31,954 nucleotides of DNA from an uncultured Anaerolineaceae bacterium (GTDB lineage Bacteria > Chloroflexota > Anaerolineae > Promineifilales > Promineifilaceae): the NCBI GenBank assembly GCA_937967805.1, contig CALBTC010000382.1, positions 1 through 31,954 on the forward strand, given 5' to 3'. Under the pieces are notes generated by a model. That model was given only the letters and a program-made list of their open reading frames with translations. It ran no database searches and was not told the origin of the DNA. Positions 9,807 through 18,083 of this stretch are shown here, piece by piece; positions within the stretch are counted from its first letter, which is position 1; every line of letters starts with the position of its first letter. The position numbers were made by a program, and so were the translations under genes.

Positions 9807-10205
9807 CTATGTTAGATGGTCTGGACCAAAATGGTCAGGGAGGAGCGTGTAGAGGGTGGTGTCACGGCCGTTTCCCGCCCCATCCACCAAATAAACGGGC
9901 ACGTCACCGGCAAACTCAGTGAGCACCTGGCGGCACGCCCCGCAGGGCGACCCGGCATTGTCGGTGGCAATCGCAACAGCCAGGATTTTGCGGTAGCCTT
10001 CAGCGATGGCCTTGCCAACGGCCGTTCGCTCCGCACAAATCGTCAATCCGTAAGACGCATTTTCTACATTGACGCCGGTGATGATGCGGCCATCTTCCAT
10101 GAGCAACGCAGCACCGACTGGATAGTTTGAGTATGGTGCATAAGCTTGTTTTCGACCTGCAATGGCTGCCTCAATCAATGCCGCTCGTTGTTCACTGCTA
10201 ATCAT
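9807..10205 (-). CDS. cdd: Cytidine deaminase
   Basis: Deaminates cytidine and deoxycytidine to uridine forms in pyrimidine salvage. At 132 residues it is the short tetrameric type. Motifs are NVENAS (46-51), the catalytic CAER with zinc ligand C57 and proton-shuttling E59, and PCGACRQ with ligands C88 and C91. The N-terminal AYAPYSNYPVGAAL is also typical. GGAG lies 7 bases before the ATG. The upstream gap contains a 12-bp hairpin (10233-10263), probably the end of the upstream transcription unit. Confidence 0.96.
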   Translation of the reverse strand: MISSEQRAALIEAAIAGRKQAYAPYSNYPVGAALLMEDGRIITGVNVENASYGLTICAERTAVGKAIAEGYRKILAVAIATDNAGSPCGACRQVLTEFAGDVPVYLVDGAGNGRDTTLYTLLPDHFGPDHLT

Positions 10206-10232
10206 CTGCTACTCCACACGGAATTGTGAAGA

Positions 10233-10263
10233 GTGAATGGTGAATAAACCCTTCACCATTCAC
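10233..10263. repeat. 12-bp perfect hairpin between glmU-like gene and cdd
   Basis: GTGAATGGTGAA (10233-10244) and TTCACCATTCAC (10252-10263) with a 7-base loop. It is flanked by AT-rich copies of the AATTGTGAA word; the 16-base sequence at 10266-10281 recurs inverted at 30771-30786 inside the FMN riboswitch. There is no long T-tract, so it looks more like a repeat element than a standard terminator. Confidence 0.6.
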
Positions 10264-10280
10264 AATTAATTATTCACAAT

Positions 10281-11312
10281 TCAAAATTTCTCATTTCTCA
10301 TCACAGAAAACGGCTCCACAATGGTTCCCGGAGCCAACACCATCCCTTCCACCACCGCTTGCTCGATGCGGCAGCCGTTGCCCACGGCCGTATTCCGCAG
10401 AATTGTATTTGGCCCAATGATGCAATCCTGGCCAACGGCCGTTTGCCCCTGCAAATAACTGTTGGGCCAGATGACCGTGTCCTGCCCAATCGTCACGTCC
10501 GGATCGATGTACGTGCTGGCCGGGTCCACAATGGTAACCCCCTGCGCCAGCCAGCGGTTGTTGGCCCGGCGGCGAAACGCCTTCTCCACGGCCACCATCT
10601 CTGCCCGCGTACCGGCACCCAGACACTCGTCCTGATCGTCCACGGCGATGGCTGCCACGCCCCGATTTTGCTGCACGGCCAGCTCGATCAAATCGGTGAG
10701 GTAATACTCCGGGCCACTGCGCGCCTGTCGCAGCGGCAGCTTATTAATGTTGTCCCACAGCCAACCGGCGGTAAAGCAGTACACGCCGGCGTTTTGTTCA
10801 GAAATGGCCAGCAGCTCCGCCGAATTGGGCCGTCTTTTTGCCTGAGCTACTTCCAAAATTTCCACAACACGGCCGTTTTCATCCCGCACCACCCGGCCGA
10901 AAGGTGATTCCGGACTGCCCATGACGCTGAGGAGGGTAACGGCCGTGCCGGTTTCAGCCTGCAAATCGGCCAATTTTTGCAGTGTGGGCGCTTGGAGCAG
11001 CGGCATATCGGCGTAGGTAACGATGACCTGCTCGGCCGCGCCGGCCAGCAATGGCTTGGCCATTTGCGTGGCGTGTCCGGTGCCAAGCTGCTCCTCTTGC
11101 ACCGCATACCGTGCCCGGCTGCCAAACAGCTGCCGCACGCCGTCGCCCCCTTTGCCAATGATGAGAACGGGGGGAATGGAGGTGAGGGATACGGCCGTAT
11201 CAAACAAATGCTGCACCATCGGCTTACCGCCCACCTCGTGCAAAATCTTCTGCTTCTTGGATAACATCCGGCTGCCTTGCCCGGCTGCCAGAATGACAAT
11301 TGCTAACGACAT
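10281..11312 (-). CDS. Short GlmU-like sugar-1-phosphate uridylyltransferase
   Basis: A 343-residue protein. The N-terminal nucleotidyltransferase domain carries LAAGQGSRMLSKKQKILHEVGGKPM (residues about 7-31), the QEEQLGTGHA loop, YADMPLL with the metal-binding Asp, and GPEYYLTDLI, all as in the uridylyltransferase half of GlmU. A left-handed beta-helix follows (VDPASTYIDPDVTIGQDTVIWPNSYLQG and more), but the chain stops after four or five coils. GlmU is normally about 455 residues, and the acetyl-CoA-binding end is absent. It should therefore make UDP-GlcNAc or a related sugar nucleotide but not acetylate GlcN-1-P. I start at MSLAIVILAAG; a 12-codon upstream extension is repeat-derived (11333-11364). 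Confidence 0.86.
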   Translation of the reverse strand: MSLAIVILAAGQGSRMLSKKQKILHEVGGKPMVQHLFDTAVSLTSIPPVLIIGKGGDGVRQLFGSRARYAVQEEQLGTGHATQMAKPLLAGAAEQVIVTYADMPLLQAPTLQKLADLQAETGTAVTLLSVMGSPESPFGRVVRDENGRVVEILEVAQAKRRPNSAELLAISEQNAGVYCFTAGWLWDNINKLPLRQARSGPEYYLTDLIELAVQQNRGVAAIAVDDQDECLGAGTRAEMVAVEKAFRRRANNRWLAQGVTIVDPASTYIDPDVTIGQDTVIWPNSYLQGQTAVGQDCIIGPNTILRNTAVGNGCRIEQAVVEGMVLAPGTIVEPFSVMRNEKF

Positions 11313-11332
11313 GGAATTGAGTAATTGAGTGA

Positions 11333-11364
11333 TAGGGTAATTACTCAATTGCCTAATTACCCTA
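11333..11364. repeat. 11-bp perfect inverted repeat with AATTGAGT words
   Basis: TAGGGTAATTA (11333-11343) and TAATTACCCTA (11354-11364), surrounded by AATTGAGT and ACTCAATT copies. It lies just upstream of the GlmU-like start on the minus strand and creates a false N-terminal extension of that reading frame. Confidence 0.6.
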
Positions 11365-11386
11365 TTACATCACATTCAGGGATAAA

Positions 11387-11417
11387 AAAAGGACTGAGTG
11401 CAAAACCCAGTCCTTTT
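11387..11417 (-). terminator. Terminator after tRNA-Gln
   Basis: Stem AAAAGGACTG (11387-11396) / CAGTCCTTTT (11408-11417) with an 11-base loop; on the minus strand it ends in seven U residues, placed six bases past the tRNA end. Confidence 0.88.
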
Positions 11418-11422
11418 ATCTG

Positions 11423-11493
11423 CTGCGGTGCCTGGGATCGAACCAGGGATGGCGGATTCAAAGTCCGCTGCCTTACCACTTGGCGACACCGCA
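11423..11493 (-). tRNA. tRNA-Gln (anticodon TTG)
   Basis: A 71-base cloverleaf: acceptor stem TGCGGTG/CACCGCA, D arm GCC-AAGTGGTAA-GGC, anticodon arm GCGGA-CTTTGAA-TCCGC giving TTG (glutamine), a four-base variable loop, and T arm CCTGG-TTCGATC-CCAGG. The discriminator is G. The CCA end is not encoded and must be added. A promoter and a terminator flank it closely. Confidence 0.95.
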
Positions 11494-11504
11494 AAGATGG
11501 GCAA

Positions 11505-11533
11505 ATGTTAGCACATTGGCTGGGTGATGGCAA
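11505..11533 (-). promoter_or_regulatory. Promoter of tRNA-Gln
   Basis: On the minus strand, TTGCCA (11528-11533), a 17-base spacer and TAACAT (11505-11510). The predicted start would be a few bases before the tRNA 5' end at 11493. The -35 box lies in the recR-tRNA gap. Confidence 0.65.
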
Positions 11534-11552
11534 ACAAGATAATCGTGGCCTT

Positions 11553-12155
11553 TTACAGCTCTTGTCGTCCTTCCAGGGCACGACCCAGCGTGATTTCATC
11601 GGTGTATTCCAGGTCGCCACCGACGGGCAGACCGCGGGCCAGGCGAGTGAGCCGCACGCCTGTTTCGGCCAGGCGGCGCTGAAGGTAGAGTGCCGTGGAT
11701 TCCCCTTCCAGCGTGGGGTTGGTGGCCAGGATAATCTCCTGGAAATCGCCCTGATGAACGCGCGTAATCAGTTCATTGATCCGTAAATCTTCCGGGCCAA
11801 TGCCTTCTACCGGGGAGATGGCACCGTGGAGGACGTGGTAACGGCCGTTAAACGCCTGCGACCGTTCAATAGCCAGCACATCCAGCGGCTCCTCCACCAC
11901 ACACAGCAGCCGGTCATCCCGCGCTGAATCAGTACACAAAATACACGGGTCTTCCTCGGTGATGTGGAAACAGTTACTGCAAAAAATGGTGCGTTCCTTC
12001 ATCTCTTGCAGCGCCCCGGCCAAATCCAGCGCCTGCTCGTCGGCCATGCGCAGCAGGTAAAAGGTGAGCCGCGCCGCCGATTTGGGGCCAATGCCCGGCA
12101 GGCGGGCAAACTCGTTGATGAGCCGCTGTACCGGCTGCGGTAAGGCCGAGGCCAT
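11553..12155 (-). CDS. recR: Recombination protein RecR
   Basis: Works with RecO and RecF in RecA loading at gaps. 200 residues, the normal length. Helix-hairpin-helix LPGIGPKSAARLTFYLL (19-35), a four-cysteine zinc finger C59, C62, C71, C74 (CSNC...CILC), and a Toprim domain with VVEEPLDVLAIE and ILATNPTLEGESTALYL, ending in the Walker-like RLARGLPVGGDLEYTDEITL. The ATG abuts the ybaB stop (TAA then ATG), as in the usual dnaX-ybaB-recR operon. Confidence 0.97.
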   Translation of the reverse strand: MASALPQPVQRLINEFARLPGIGPKSAARLTFYLLRMADEQALDLAGALQEMKERTIFCSNCFHITEEDPCILCTDSARDDRLLCVVEEPLDVLAIERSQAFNGRYHVLHGAISPVEGIGPEDLRINELITRVHQGDFQEIILATNPTLEGESTALYLQRRLAETGVRLTRLARGLPVGGDLEYTDEITLGRALEGRQEL

Positions 12156-12539
12156 TTAGCCTAACCCCAAACCGCCCAGCAGATCGTTCAGGCCGCCACC
12201 CAAGCCGCCGGTGATGCCTTCCATGCGCTCGGCAGCCAGCGCCTGTGACTGTTCGATGGCGGCATTGACGCCGGCCACCAGCATATCTTGCAGCATCTCG
12301 GCGTCGTCTGGCGTGAGCAGTTCGGGGTCCACGGTGATAGATTGAATCCGCTGGTGCCCGGTAATGACAATGCTGATAGCCCCGCCACCGGCGGTGACGG
12401 TAATTGTTTCTTCCTCTAATGCGGCCTGGGCATTGGCCATTTGCTCCTGCATTTGCTGCATCTGGTTCATCAAACCGCCCGCGCTGGGCATCTTGTTTTT
12501 CTTCGGCTTGGGTCGGCCGCGAAATGATCTTTTAGACAT
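12156..12539 (-). CDS. ybaB: YbaB/EbfC nucleoid-associated protein
   Basis: A 127-residue member of the YbaB/EbfC family of small dimeric DNA-binding proteins. The core is visible: LMNQMQQMQEQMANAQAALEEETITVTAGGGAISIVITGHQRIQSITVDPELL. There is a basic N-terminal extension (MSKRSFRGRPKPKKNK) and a Gly/Leu-rich C-terminal tail (GGLGGGLNDLLGGLGLG), both longer than in E. coli YbaB (about 109 residues). AGGAG lies 7 bases before the ATG. It sits between dnaX and recR. Confidence 0.93.
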   Translation of the reverse strand: MSKRSFRGRPKPKKNKMPSAGGLMNQMQQMQEQMANAQAALEEETITVTAGGGAISIVITGHQRIQSITVDPELLTPDDAEMLQDMLVAGVNAAIEQSQALAAERMEGITGGLGGGLNDLLGGLGLG

Positions 12540-12561
12540 AGTTTACTCCTTTGAGAATAGG

Positions 12562-12619
12562 ACACAGATTAACGCAGATGAACATAGATCTTTGATCTTT
12601 ATCTGCATTCATCCGTGTT
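12562..12619. repeat. Imperfect inverted repeat of the CGCAGATGAAC type
   Basis: The dnaX-ybaB gap holds ACACAGATTAACGCAGATG followed, after GATC-TTT-GATC, by an inverted degenerate copy ending ATCCGTGTT. It can form a long imperfect hairpin inside the operon. Similar CGCAGAT words occur at 23863-23916 and 25234-25245. Confidence 0.55.
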
Positions 12620-12633
12620 TCTTTCATTCATTA

Positions 12634-14274
12634 TCACTCTTCTGAGACGGTACCGCCTAGCTCCTCAGCCAGGGCGCGGAAATCATCAGGCTGGACGGGT
12701 ACCGTATATTCGCTGGTAACCACGGCGCGAACCATCGCATCTTGCCCCAGCAGTTCAGTTAAGACGTCGCTCACCAGCGGGGCGGCCCCGGCTAAATTGT
12801 CGAACTTGTCCTTGAACAGGGGATAATCGAAGCCAATGATGAGCGTGCGGCCTTCGGCAGCCAGTGGCTTCCCCATGTTAAGTAACGCCGGCAAATTTTT
12901 GATCTTGTCGCCAGTTTGGTTTACCAACTGTGCCCATACTGCCTGCACCTCTCTAACGGTGAGCGGTTGCGCCGTCTCTTTGGCCGCTTTTTTAACCGGC
13001 GCCGGGCTGAGGGCCGGTTCTTCTTCTTCAGCTTCTTTTGCCTTTGCTTTGGCTTTTGGTTTTTCTTGTAACGGGGGAGGCGGCACGGCCGTTTCCCCCT
13101 TAACGACTACCTTTTGTTGAACAGCCGGCTGGGCTGGCGCTGTTGTCTCGACCTTTGGTTTGGCCGGGGCTGCCGTGGGCAAGGGTACGGCCGTATCCGG
13201 CAGCAGCTCAATAAACGCCATCTCCAGGGGAAGCTGCGGCTGCCAACTGCCCGCGGCCACCAACGCCGCCTCATTAAACCGCTTAATCGCCTCGATCAGG
13301 CCCTGCCGGGGGGCGCGCTGCGCCTGGGCCAACATTTCGTCGCGCTGCTCCGGCGTCGCTTCCAACGGTAACGTCTCACCGGCCGCCTGGAGCAGTAAAA
13401 GTTCACGCAGGTAAGCCACCATCTGGCGGCAAAATTGGCGCGCGTCTGTACCGGAAGCCAGCGCCTGATGAATGAGGGCCAGTCCGCCGGCCCCGTCCCG
13501 GTTCAGCCAGGCATCAGTCAACTGGGTTACCGCTTCGTTGGAAGCCGTGCCCAGAACCATTTGCGTGCGCTCGGCGGTGATCACGTCATCCGGCCCGACT
13601 ACCAGTTGATCCAGCAGGCTTTCGGCGTCACGCAGGCTGCCAGCCCCCTGGCGGGCTATCATTTGCAGTGCTTCCGGCTCGATGGTGAAGCTTTCCTTTT
13701 CCGCCAGCCAGGTTAGCCGCTCGCTGATTTCGCCCTGGTTGAGCAGGCGGAAGTTAAATTGCTGGCAGCGGGATTTAATGGTAACGGGCACTTTGTGTTC
13801 TTCGGTGGTGGCCAATACAAATTTTACGTGCGGCGGTGGCTCCTCTAACGTTTTGAGCAGGGCATTGAAGGCGGCGGTGGAGAGCATGTGGACTTCGTCA
13901 ATGATGTACACCTTGAAGCGGCCTTCGCTGGGGGAAAAGTTGATCTTGTCGCGCAGGTCGCGAATGTCATCTACGCCGGTGTTGGAGGCGGCGTCAATTT
14001 CGATTAGATCGAGGAAACGGCCGTCTCGTATCGACTGACAAATGGTGCATTCATTACACGGCCGTTGCGCTAAATCTTCATGCAAACAGTTGACGGCTTT
14101 GGCCAGCAGGCGGGCGCTGGTCGTTTTACCTGTGCCGCGTGGGCCGCAGAAGAGATAGGCGTGGCCAATCCGGTCAGCAGCCACGCTGTTCTTCAGGGTG
14201 CGCGTGACATGTTCTTGACCAATGACATCATCAAAACGGGCGGGCCGCCATTTACGATATAGGGCTTGGGACAT
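12634..14274 (-). CDS. dnaX: DNA polymerase III gamma/tau subunit
   Basis: Clamp-loader ATPase of the replisome. 546 residues. The N-terminal YRKWRPARFDDVIGQEHV, Walker A GPRGTGKTT (about 45-53), zinc module with C-x8-CNEC-x2-C, Walker B VYIIDEVHML, and sensor regions ATTEEHKVPVTIKSRCQQF are all in place. A charged, Pro/Ala/Lys/Glu-rich linker (about 370-440) leads to a C-terminal tau-like domain. I looked for a run of A residues that would allow programmed frameshifting to make gamma and saw none. It heads the dnaX-ybaB-recR set. Confidence 0.97.
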   Translation of the reverse strand: MSQALYRKWRPARFDDVIGQEHVTRTLKNSVAADRIGHAYLFCGPRGTGKTTSARLLAKAVNCLHEDLAQRPCNECTICQSIRDGRFLDLIEIDAASNTGVDDIRDLRDKINFSPSEGRFKVYIIDEVHMLSTAAFNALLKTLEEPPPHVKFVLATTEEHKVPVTIKSRCQQFNFRLLNQGEISERLTWLAEKESFTIEPEALQMIARQGAGSLRDAESLLDQLVVGPDDVITAERTQMVLGTASNEAVTQLTDAWLNRDGAGGLALIHQALASGTDARQFCRQMVAYLRELLLLQAAGETLPLEATPEQRDEMLAQAQRAPRQGLIEAIKRFNEAALVAAGSWQPQLPLEMAFIELLPDTAVPLPTAAPAKPKVETTAPAQPAVQQKVVVKGETAVPPPPLQEKPKAKAKAKEAEEEEPALSPAPVKKAAKETAQPLTVREVQAVWAQLVNQTGDKIKNLPALLNMGKPLAAEGRTLIIGFDYPLFKDKFDNLAGAAPLVSDVLTELLGQDAMVRAVVTSEYTVPVQPDDFRALAEELGGTVSEE

Positions 14275-14461
14275 GGTGTTAGTTTAACATTCCCCCTACC
14301 CCCTGACAAGCAGGCTAACCATTTGCACCAACCCTGGCCGAGGTCATGAAAAAGGCCCAATTATAGATTTTCCCGGAGCTTGCGTAAGCTGCAAATAACC
14401 ATTGCGGCTTACGCATAGTACCTATGAAGGGTCAACTCTTGTAAATCCGTTACCTACTTTA

Positions 14462-14470
14462 TGTTATACT
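14462..14470 (+). promoter_or_regulatory. Extended -10 promoter of the kinase gene
   Basis: TGTTATACT at 14462-14470 is an extended -10 box (TGn plus TATACT) about 60 bases before the kinase ATG. No good -35 lies at the right spacing. The same nine bases precede the small gene at 31045. Confidence 0.5.
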
Positions 14471-14530
14471 CTTGTTCTCATTTTCCTGGTAGTTAGAAAA
14501 TGCTTCACAAACGCCTGAAAGTTTGAACAA

Positions 14531-17500
14531 ATGAGTATCCAACAATCACTTTCACCTCCCGCCAGCCCCAACAAAGAACCTGTTACGGTAAACGGCCGTT
14601 ACATCATCCACGAAAAAATTGGCGAAGGCGGCATGGGGGTTGTCTTTCGCGCGATGGACCGGCTGGCTGAACAAATTTTGGCCTTTAAGCAGGTGATCGT
14701 GCCTACCTGGCATTACCCCGTAGACAACGACACAGAAGGGGAAATTGAAGAGGCGCTGCGCCTGGCGCTGGCCCATGAATTCGAAACGCTGGCATCGCTG
14801 CGGCACCCAAACATTATCTCCGTGCTGGATTACGGTTTTGATGAGGAGCGACGGCCGTACTTCACTATGGATTATCTGCCGGAGGCTCAACACATTTTGG
14901 CGGCCAGTACAGGACTTTCCGAAATAGAAAAAGTCAATCTGATTCAGCAAATGTTACAGGCATTGGCCTACCTGCACCGGCGCGGCATTTTGCACCGCGA
15001 TCTAAAACCTGCCAACGTTCTGGTCACCGATCACACCGTGCGTATTTTGGACTTTGGTCTGGCTACCACCCAGCAAAGCACCATGCAGGCTGCGGGCAGC
15101 ATTCCCTACATTGCGCCAGAGGTTTGGGAAGAGCAGCCCCATACCGAGGCCGCCGACCTGTATGCCGTGGGCATCATGGCTTTTGAGATGTTTGCCGGGC
15201 GGCATCCGTTTGACGTGAACAGCCACCGATTTATTGACCAGGTATTGGACGATACGCCTGATTTAAGGCTAATGAATGCGTCTCTTAATGTAACGGCCGT
15301 TATTGGTAAGCTGATTCATAAAGTACAGGATGGCCGTTTTGCCTCAGCCGATGCCTGCATCGCCGCCTTTAGCCAGGCAGTTGGACAGCCTGTGCCCACT
15401 GAAAGCAGCGCCATTCGTGAGAGCTACCTGCAAGCTGCCACCTTTGTGGGACGTGAAAATGAGAAGAAGACACTTCTCAAAGCCCTGGAGGAAGCCAAAG
15501 AAGGTCGTGGCTCCAGCTGGCTGGTCAGTGGCGAAAGCGGTGTGGGGAAATCTCGCCTGCTGGATGAAATTGGCACACAAGCATTGGTGCAGGGCGCACT
15601 GGTGCTGCGCGGCCAGGGCATTGAAGGCGTCGGCGGTTCGCCGCTCCAGCTGTGGCGCGACGCGTTGCGCCGGCTGGTACTCACCGCCCCCCTAGACGAT
15701 CTGGCGATCACTGTTTTGCAGGCACTGGTGCCAGACATTGACCGCCTGCTGCGGCGAAAGGTGCTGCCGGCACCTGAGCTGGACGCGCCCGCCGCACGCC
15801 AGCGCCTGATCAGCACCATCACCAACCTGTTTAGCAACCAGACGCAGTGGATTTTGCTGATCCTGGAAGATTTGCACTGGGCCGATGCTGGCCTGGAGAT
15901 TTTGCAACAGCTTACTCGCCTGGCACCTCGTCTTCCGCTGCTTATTATCGGCAGCTACCGTATCGATGAACGCCCCCATTTACCACAGCTTTTACCCCTG
16001 ATGCATGAGCTGCCCTTAAACCGGCTTTCACCGTCAGAAATTACGGAGCTTAGCACAAGTATGCTGGGGCGCGTGGGCAATAACCCTGAAGTGCTGGCGC
16101 TGCTGCAGCGGGAAACAGAAGGCAATGCGTTTTTCCTGGTCGAGGTGGTGCGCGCTCTGGCCGAGGAAGCAGGCCGGCTAAACGCCATCGGGCAGCGTCC
16201 ATTGCCTCAGCAGCTTTTCCCTCAGGGCATTCAAACGATTGTGCAGCGACGCCTGGCGCGGGTGCCGGACGCTGCTGTGCCGCTTTTGGTGGGAACGGCC
16301 GTTGCCGGGCGGCAGATCGATCTCAGTTTGCTTCCCTTGCTGGCCGGCACTACCAACACCAAAATTCCGACAGACAGATGGCTGGCGACGTGTGCCGAAG
16401 CGGCCGTTTTAGAGCTGTTCAACGGCAACTGGCGCTTCGCCCACGATAAGCTGCGGGCCGGTATTCTGGAAACAATTAACACCGCAGAAAAAAAACAATG
16501 GCACCACACAGTTGCCCGGCTCATTGAGCAGGTACACTCCGACGATCCAGAGCAGGCAGCTGCCCTGGTGCACCATTGGCACGAAGCAGAAAACGTCCGC
16601 AAAGAGCGGCATTACGCGCGCCTTGCCGGGGAACACGCGCAGCAGCAGTTTCTCAATGAAGTTGCCCTTAATTTTTATGACCGCGCCCTGGAACTTACAG
16701 ACGCAAATAATTTGCTGGAGCAATTTGAGTTGCACCTTGCGCGCGAACATATTTATCATTTTTTGGGCCGACGAGACGAGCAGCAAGCAACCCTGGCAAC
16801 GTTGGGTGACATAGCTGTCCAGTTGGCCGAACAGCGTCATTTGGAAAAACGGGCCGATGTGTCTCTACGCTTGGCCAGTTATGCCGAAGCAACCGGCGAT
16901 TATCCCAGCGCCATTGCCGCCGCAAATGATGCGATCCAAGTCGCTCAGACCATTGATGACAGGCAAAGCGAAATAGCCGGCTATTTGGTCAGCGGACGAG
17001 CCTTGTTGCGGCAGGGCAAACACGAACAAGCGCGGCGCACGCTGGAAAAAAGCCTGGCCGCGGCCCGCACCCACGGCTTCACCAAACTCGAAGCAGACGG
17101 CTTGCGTCTATTGGGCGCACTGGCCTACGACACTGGCCAATTGGAAAAAGCTAACGAATTCTATATGCAATCCTTGCCCCTGTACGAAACATTAAAAAAC
17201 AAGCAGGGGGAAAGCACCGTCTATAACAACCGCAGTATTGTAGCAATTTCTCAGGGCAATATTGAGCAAGCGCTTGTGTCGTTGGAAAAAGCCCGGCAGA
17301 TTGATGAAGCTATCGGTGATCGGGAAGGGCGTGCCCGTATTTTGACAAATTTAAGTTCGCTTTACATGGATTTGGGCGACTTTGAAATGTCTGAATCTTA
17401 CAGTAAGGCTGCTCTAGAACTTTGCCGCGAGATAGATGTCCCTTTTGGTGAGTGTCTCAACTTGATTAACCTGAGCTTAACGTCTCATTTTTTGGGAGAT

Positions 17501-18004
17501 GATGGACAAGCAGAACAATTCAGCCAGAGTGCGTTGGCGTTGGTTGACAAAATTGGCAGCCAATTTTTACGTGGACTCGCCTTAAAAGATCGGGGGTTCT
17601 TGCTAGCGAATCAACAAAAGTTCCAGGAGGCAGAAACAGCGTATCAGGCATCATTAGAGTGTCTGGCCCAAACGGAGCAGGTTTTAGAATCACGGGCCGG
17701 TCTGGCCTGGCTGACTTTGGGCGATGGGATGGAAACGGCCGTAAAAACTCAAATTACGCCTGTTGTCGAACATCTTAAACAAGGCGGAACGCTAGACGGC
17801 ACTTCGCGCCCCCTTTACGTGATGCTGCTTACCTACAAAGTGCTGTGCCGGCTGGATGATCCTTATGCTGGCGCTGTGCTTGAGACTGCTTACGGCCGTT
17901 TGGTCGCCTGGGCCAACCAAATCACCAACGCCAAACGTCGCAGTTCATTTTTGGAGAACGTGCCATTCAACCGGGAAATTGCTTTGCTTCACGAATCGCA
18001 GTAG
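14531..18004 (+). CDS. PknK-like Ser/Thr kinase - AAA ATPase - TPR signalling protein
   Basis: A 1157-residue cytoplasmic protein. Residues about 24-285 form a Hanks-type kinase: glycine loop GEGGMGVVF, catalytic K53, HRDLKPANVL with D157, DFGLA with D174, and a conserved GSIPYIAPEVW activation end. From about 303 (FVGRENEKKTLLKAL) an AAA-type ATPase domain follows, with Walker A GESGVGKS (K340) and Walker B LILEDLHWAD (E446/D447). From about 680 to 1130 the chain is TPR-like helical repeats (for example DGLRLLGALAYDTGQLEKANEFYMQSLPLYE). There is no transmembrane segment and no C-terminal HTH, unlike many MalT/LuxR relatives. It probably integrates a signal through TPR binding and phosphorylates partners; targets are unknown. 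No Shine-Dalgarno is obvious. Confidence 0.93.
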   Translation: MSIQQSLSPPASPNKEPVTVNGRYIIHEKIGEGGMGVVFRAMDRLAEQILAFKQVIVPTWHYPVDNDTEGEIEEALRLALAHEFETLASLRHPNIISVLDYGFDEERRPYFTMDYLPEAQHILAASTGLSEIEKVNLIQQMLQALAYLHRRGILHRDLKPANVLVTDHTVRILDFGLATTQQSTMQAAGSIPYIAPEVWEEQPHTEAADLYAVGIMAFEMFAGRHPFDVNSHRFIDQVLDDTPDLRLMNASLNVTAVIGKLIHKVQDGRFASADACIAAFSQAVGQPVPTESSAIRESYLQAATFVGRENEKKTLLKALEEAKEGRGSSWLVSGESGVGKSRLLDEIGTQALVQGALVLRGQGIEGVGGSPLQLWRDALRRLVLTAPLDDLAITVLQALVPDIDRLLRRKVLPAPELDAPAARQRLISTITNLFSNQTQWILLILEDLHWADAGLEILQQLTRLAPRLPLLIIGSYRIDERPHLPQLLPLMHELPLNRLSPSEITELSTSMLGRVGNNPEVLALLQRETEGNAFFLVEVVRALAEEAGRLNAIGQRPLPQQLFPQGIQTIVQRRLARVPDAAVPLLVGTAVAGRQIDLSLLPLLAGTTNTKIPTDRWLATCAEAAVLELFNGNWRFAHDKLRAGILETINTAEKKQWHHTVARLIEQVHSDDPEQAAALVHHWHEAENVRKERHYARLAGEHAQQQFLNEVALNFYDRALELTDANNLLEQFELHLAREHIYHFLGRRDEQQATLATLGDIAVQLAEQRHLEKRADVSLRLASYAEATGDYPSAIAAANDAIQVAQTIDDRQSEIAGYLVSGRALLRQGKHEQARRTLEKSLAAARTHGFTKLEADGLRLLGALAYDTGQLEKANEFYMQSLPLYETLKNKQGESTVYNNRSIVAISQGNIEQALVSLEKARQIDEAIGDREGRARILTNLSSLYMDLGDFEMSESYSKAALELCREIDVPFGECLNLINLSLTSHFLGDDGQAEQFSQSALALVDKIGSQFLRGLALKDRGFLLANQQKFQEAETAYQASLECLAQTEQVLESRAGLAWLTLGDGMETAVKTQITPVVEHLKQGGTLDGTSRPLYVMLLTYKVLCRLDDPYAGAVLETAYGRLVAWANQITNAKRRSSFLENVPFNREIALLHESQ

Positions 18005-18016
18005 CTTCAAAGCAAA

Positions 18017-18048
18017 GGTGGCAGCTACTTTTGAAAGTAACTGCCACC
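18017..18048. terminator. Terminator hairpin between convergent genes
   Basis: GGTGGCAG (18017-18024) pairs with CTGCCACC (18041-18048), with an inner TACTTT/AAAGTA extension after one mismatch. It lies just past the kinase stop and before the end of the subtilase gene. No long T-tract on the plus strand. Confidence 0.65.
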
Positions 18049-18083
18049 CAAGGATGAAATAGTTTCGTATTTTTGTTTAGTCG

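Noticed and set aside
10359..10907. 182-codon plus-strand frame
   Set aside because: Antisense to the GlmU-like gene with no supporting motif.
12634..14274. Programmed frameshift in dnaX
   Set aside because: No A6/A7 slippery run is seen in the linker region; lysine codons there are interrupted by GCC/GCA alanine codons.
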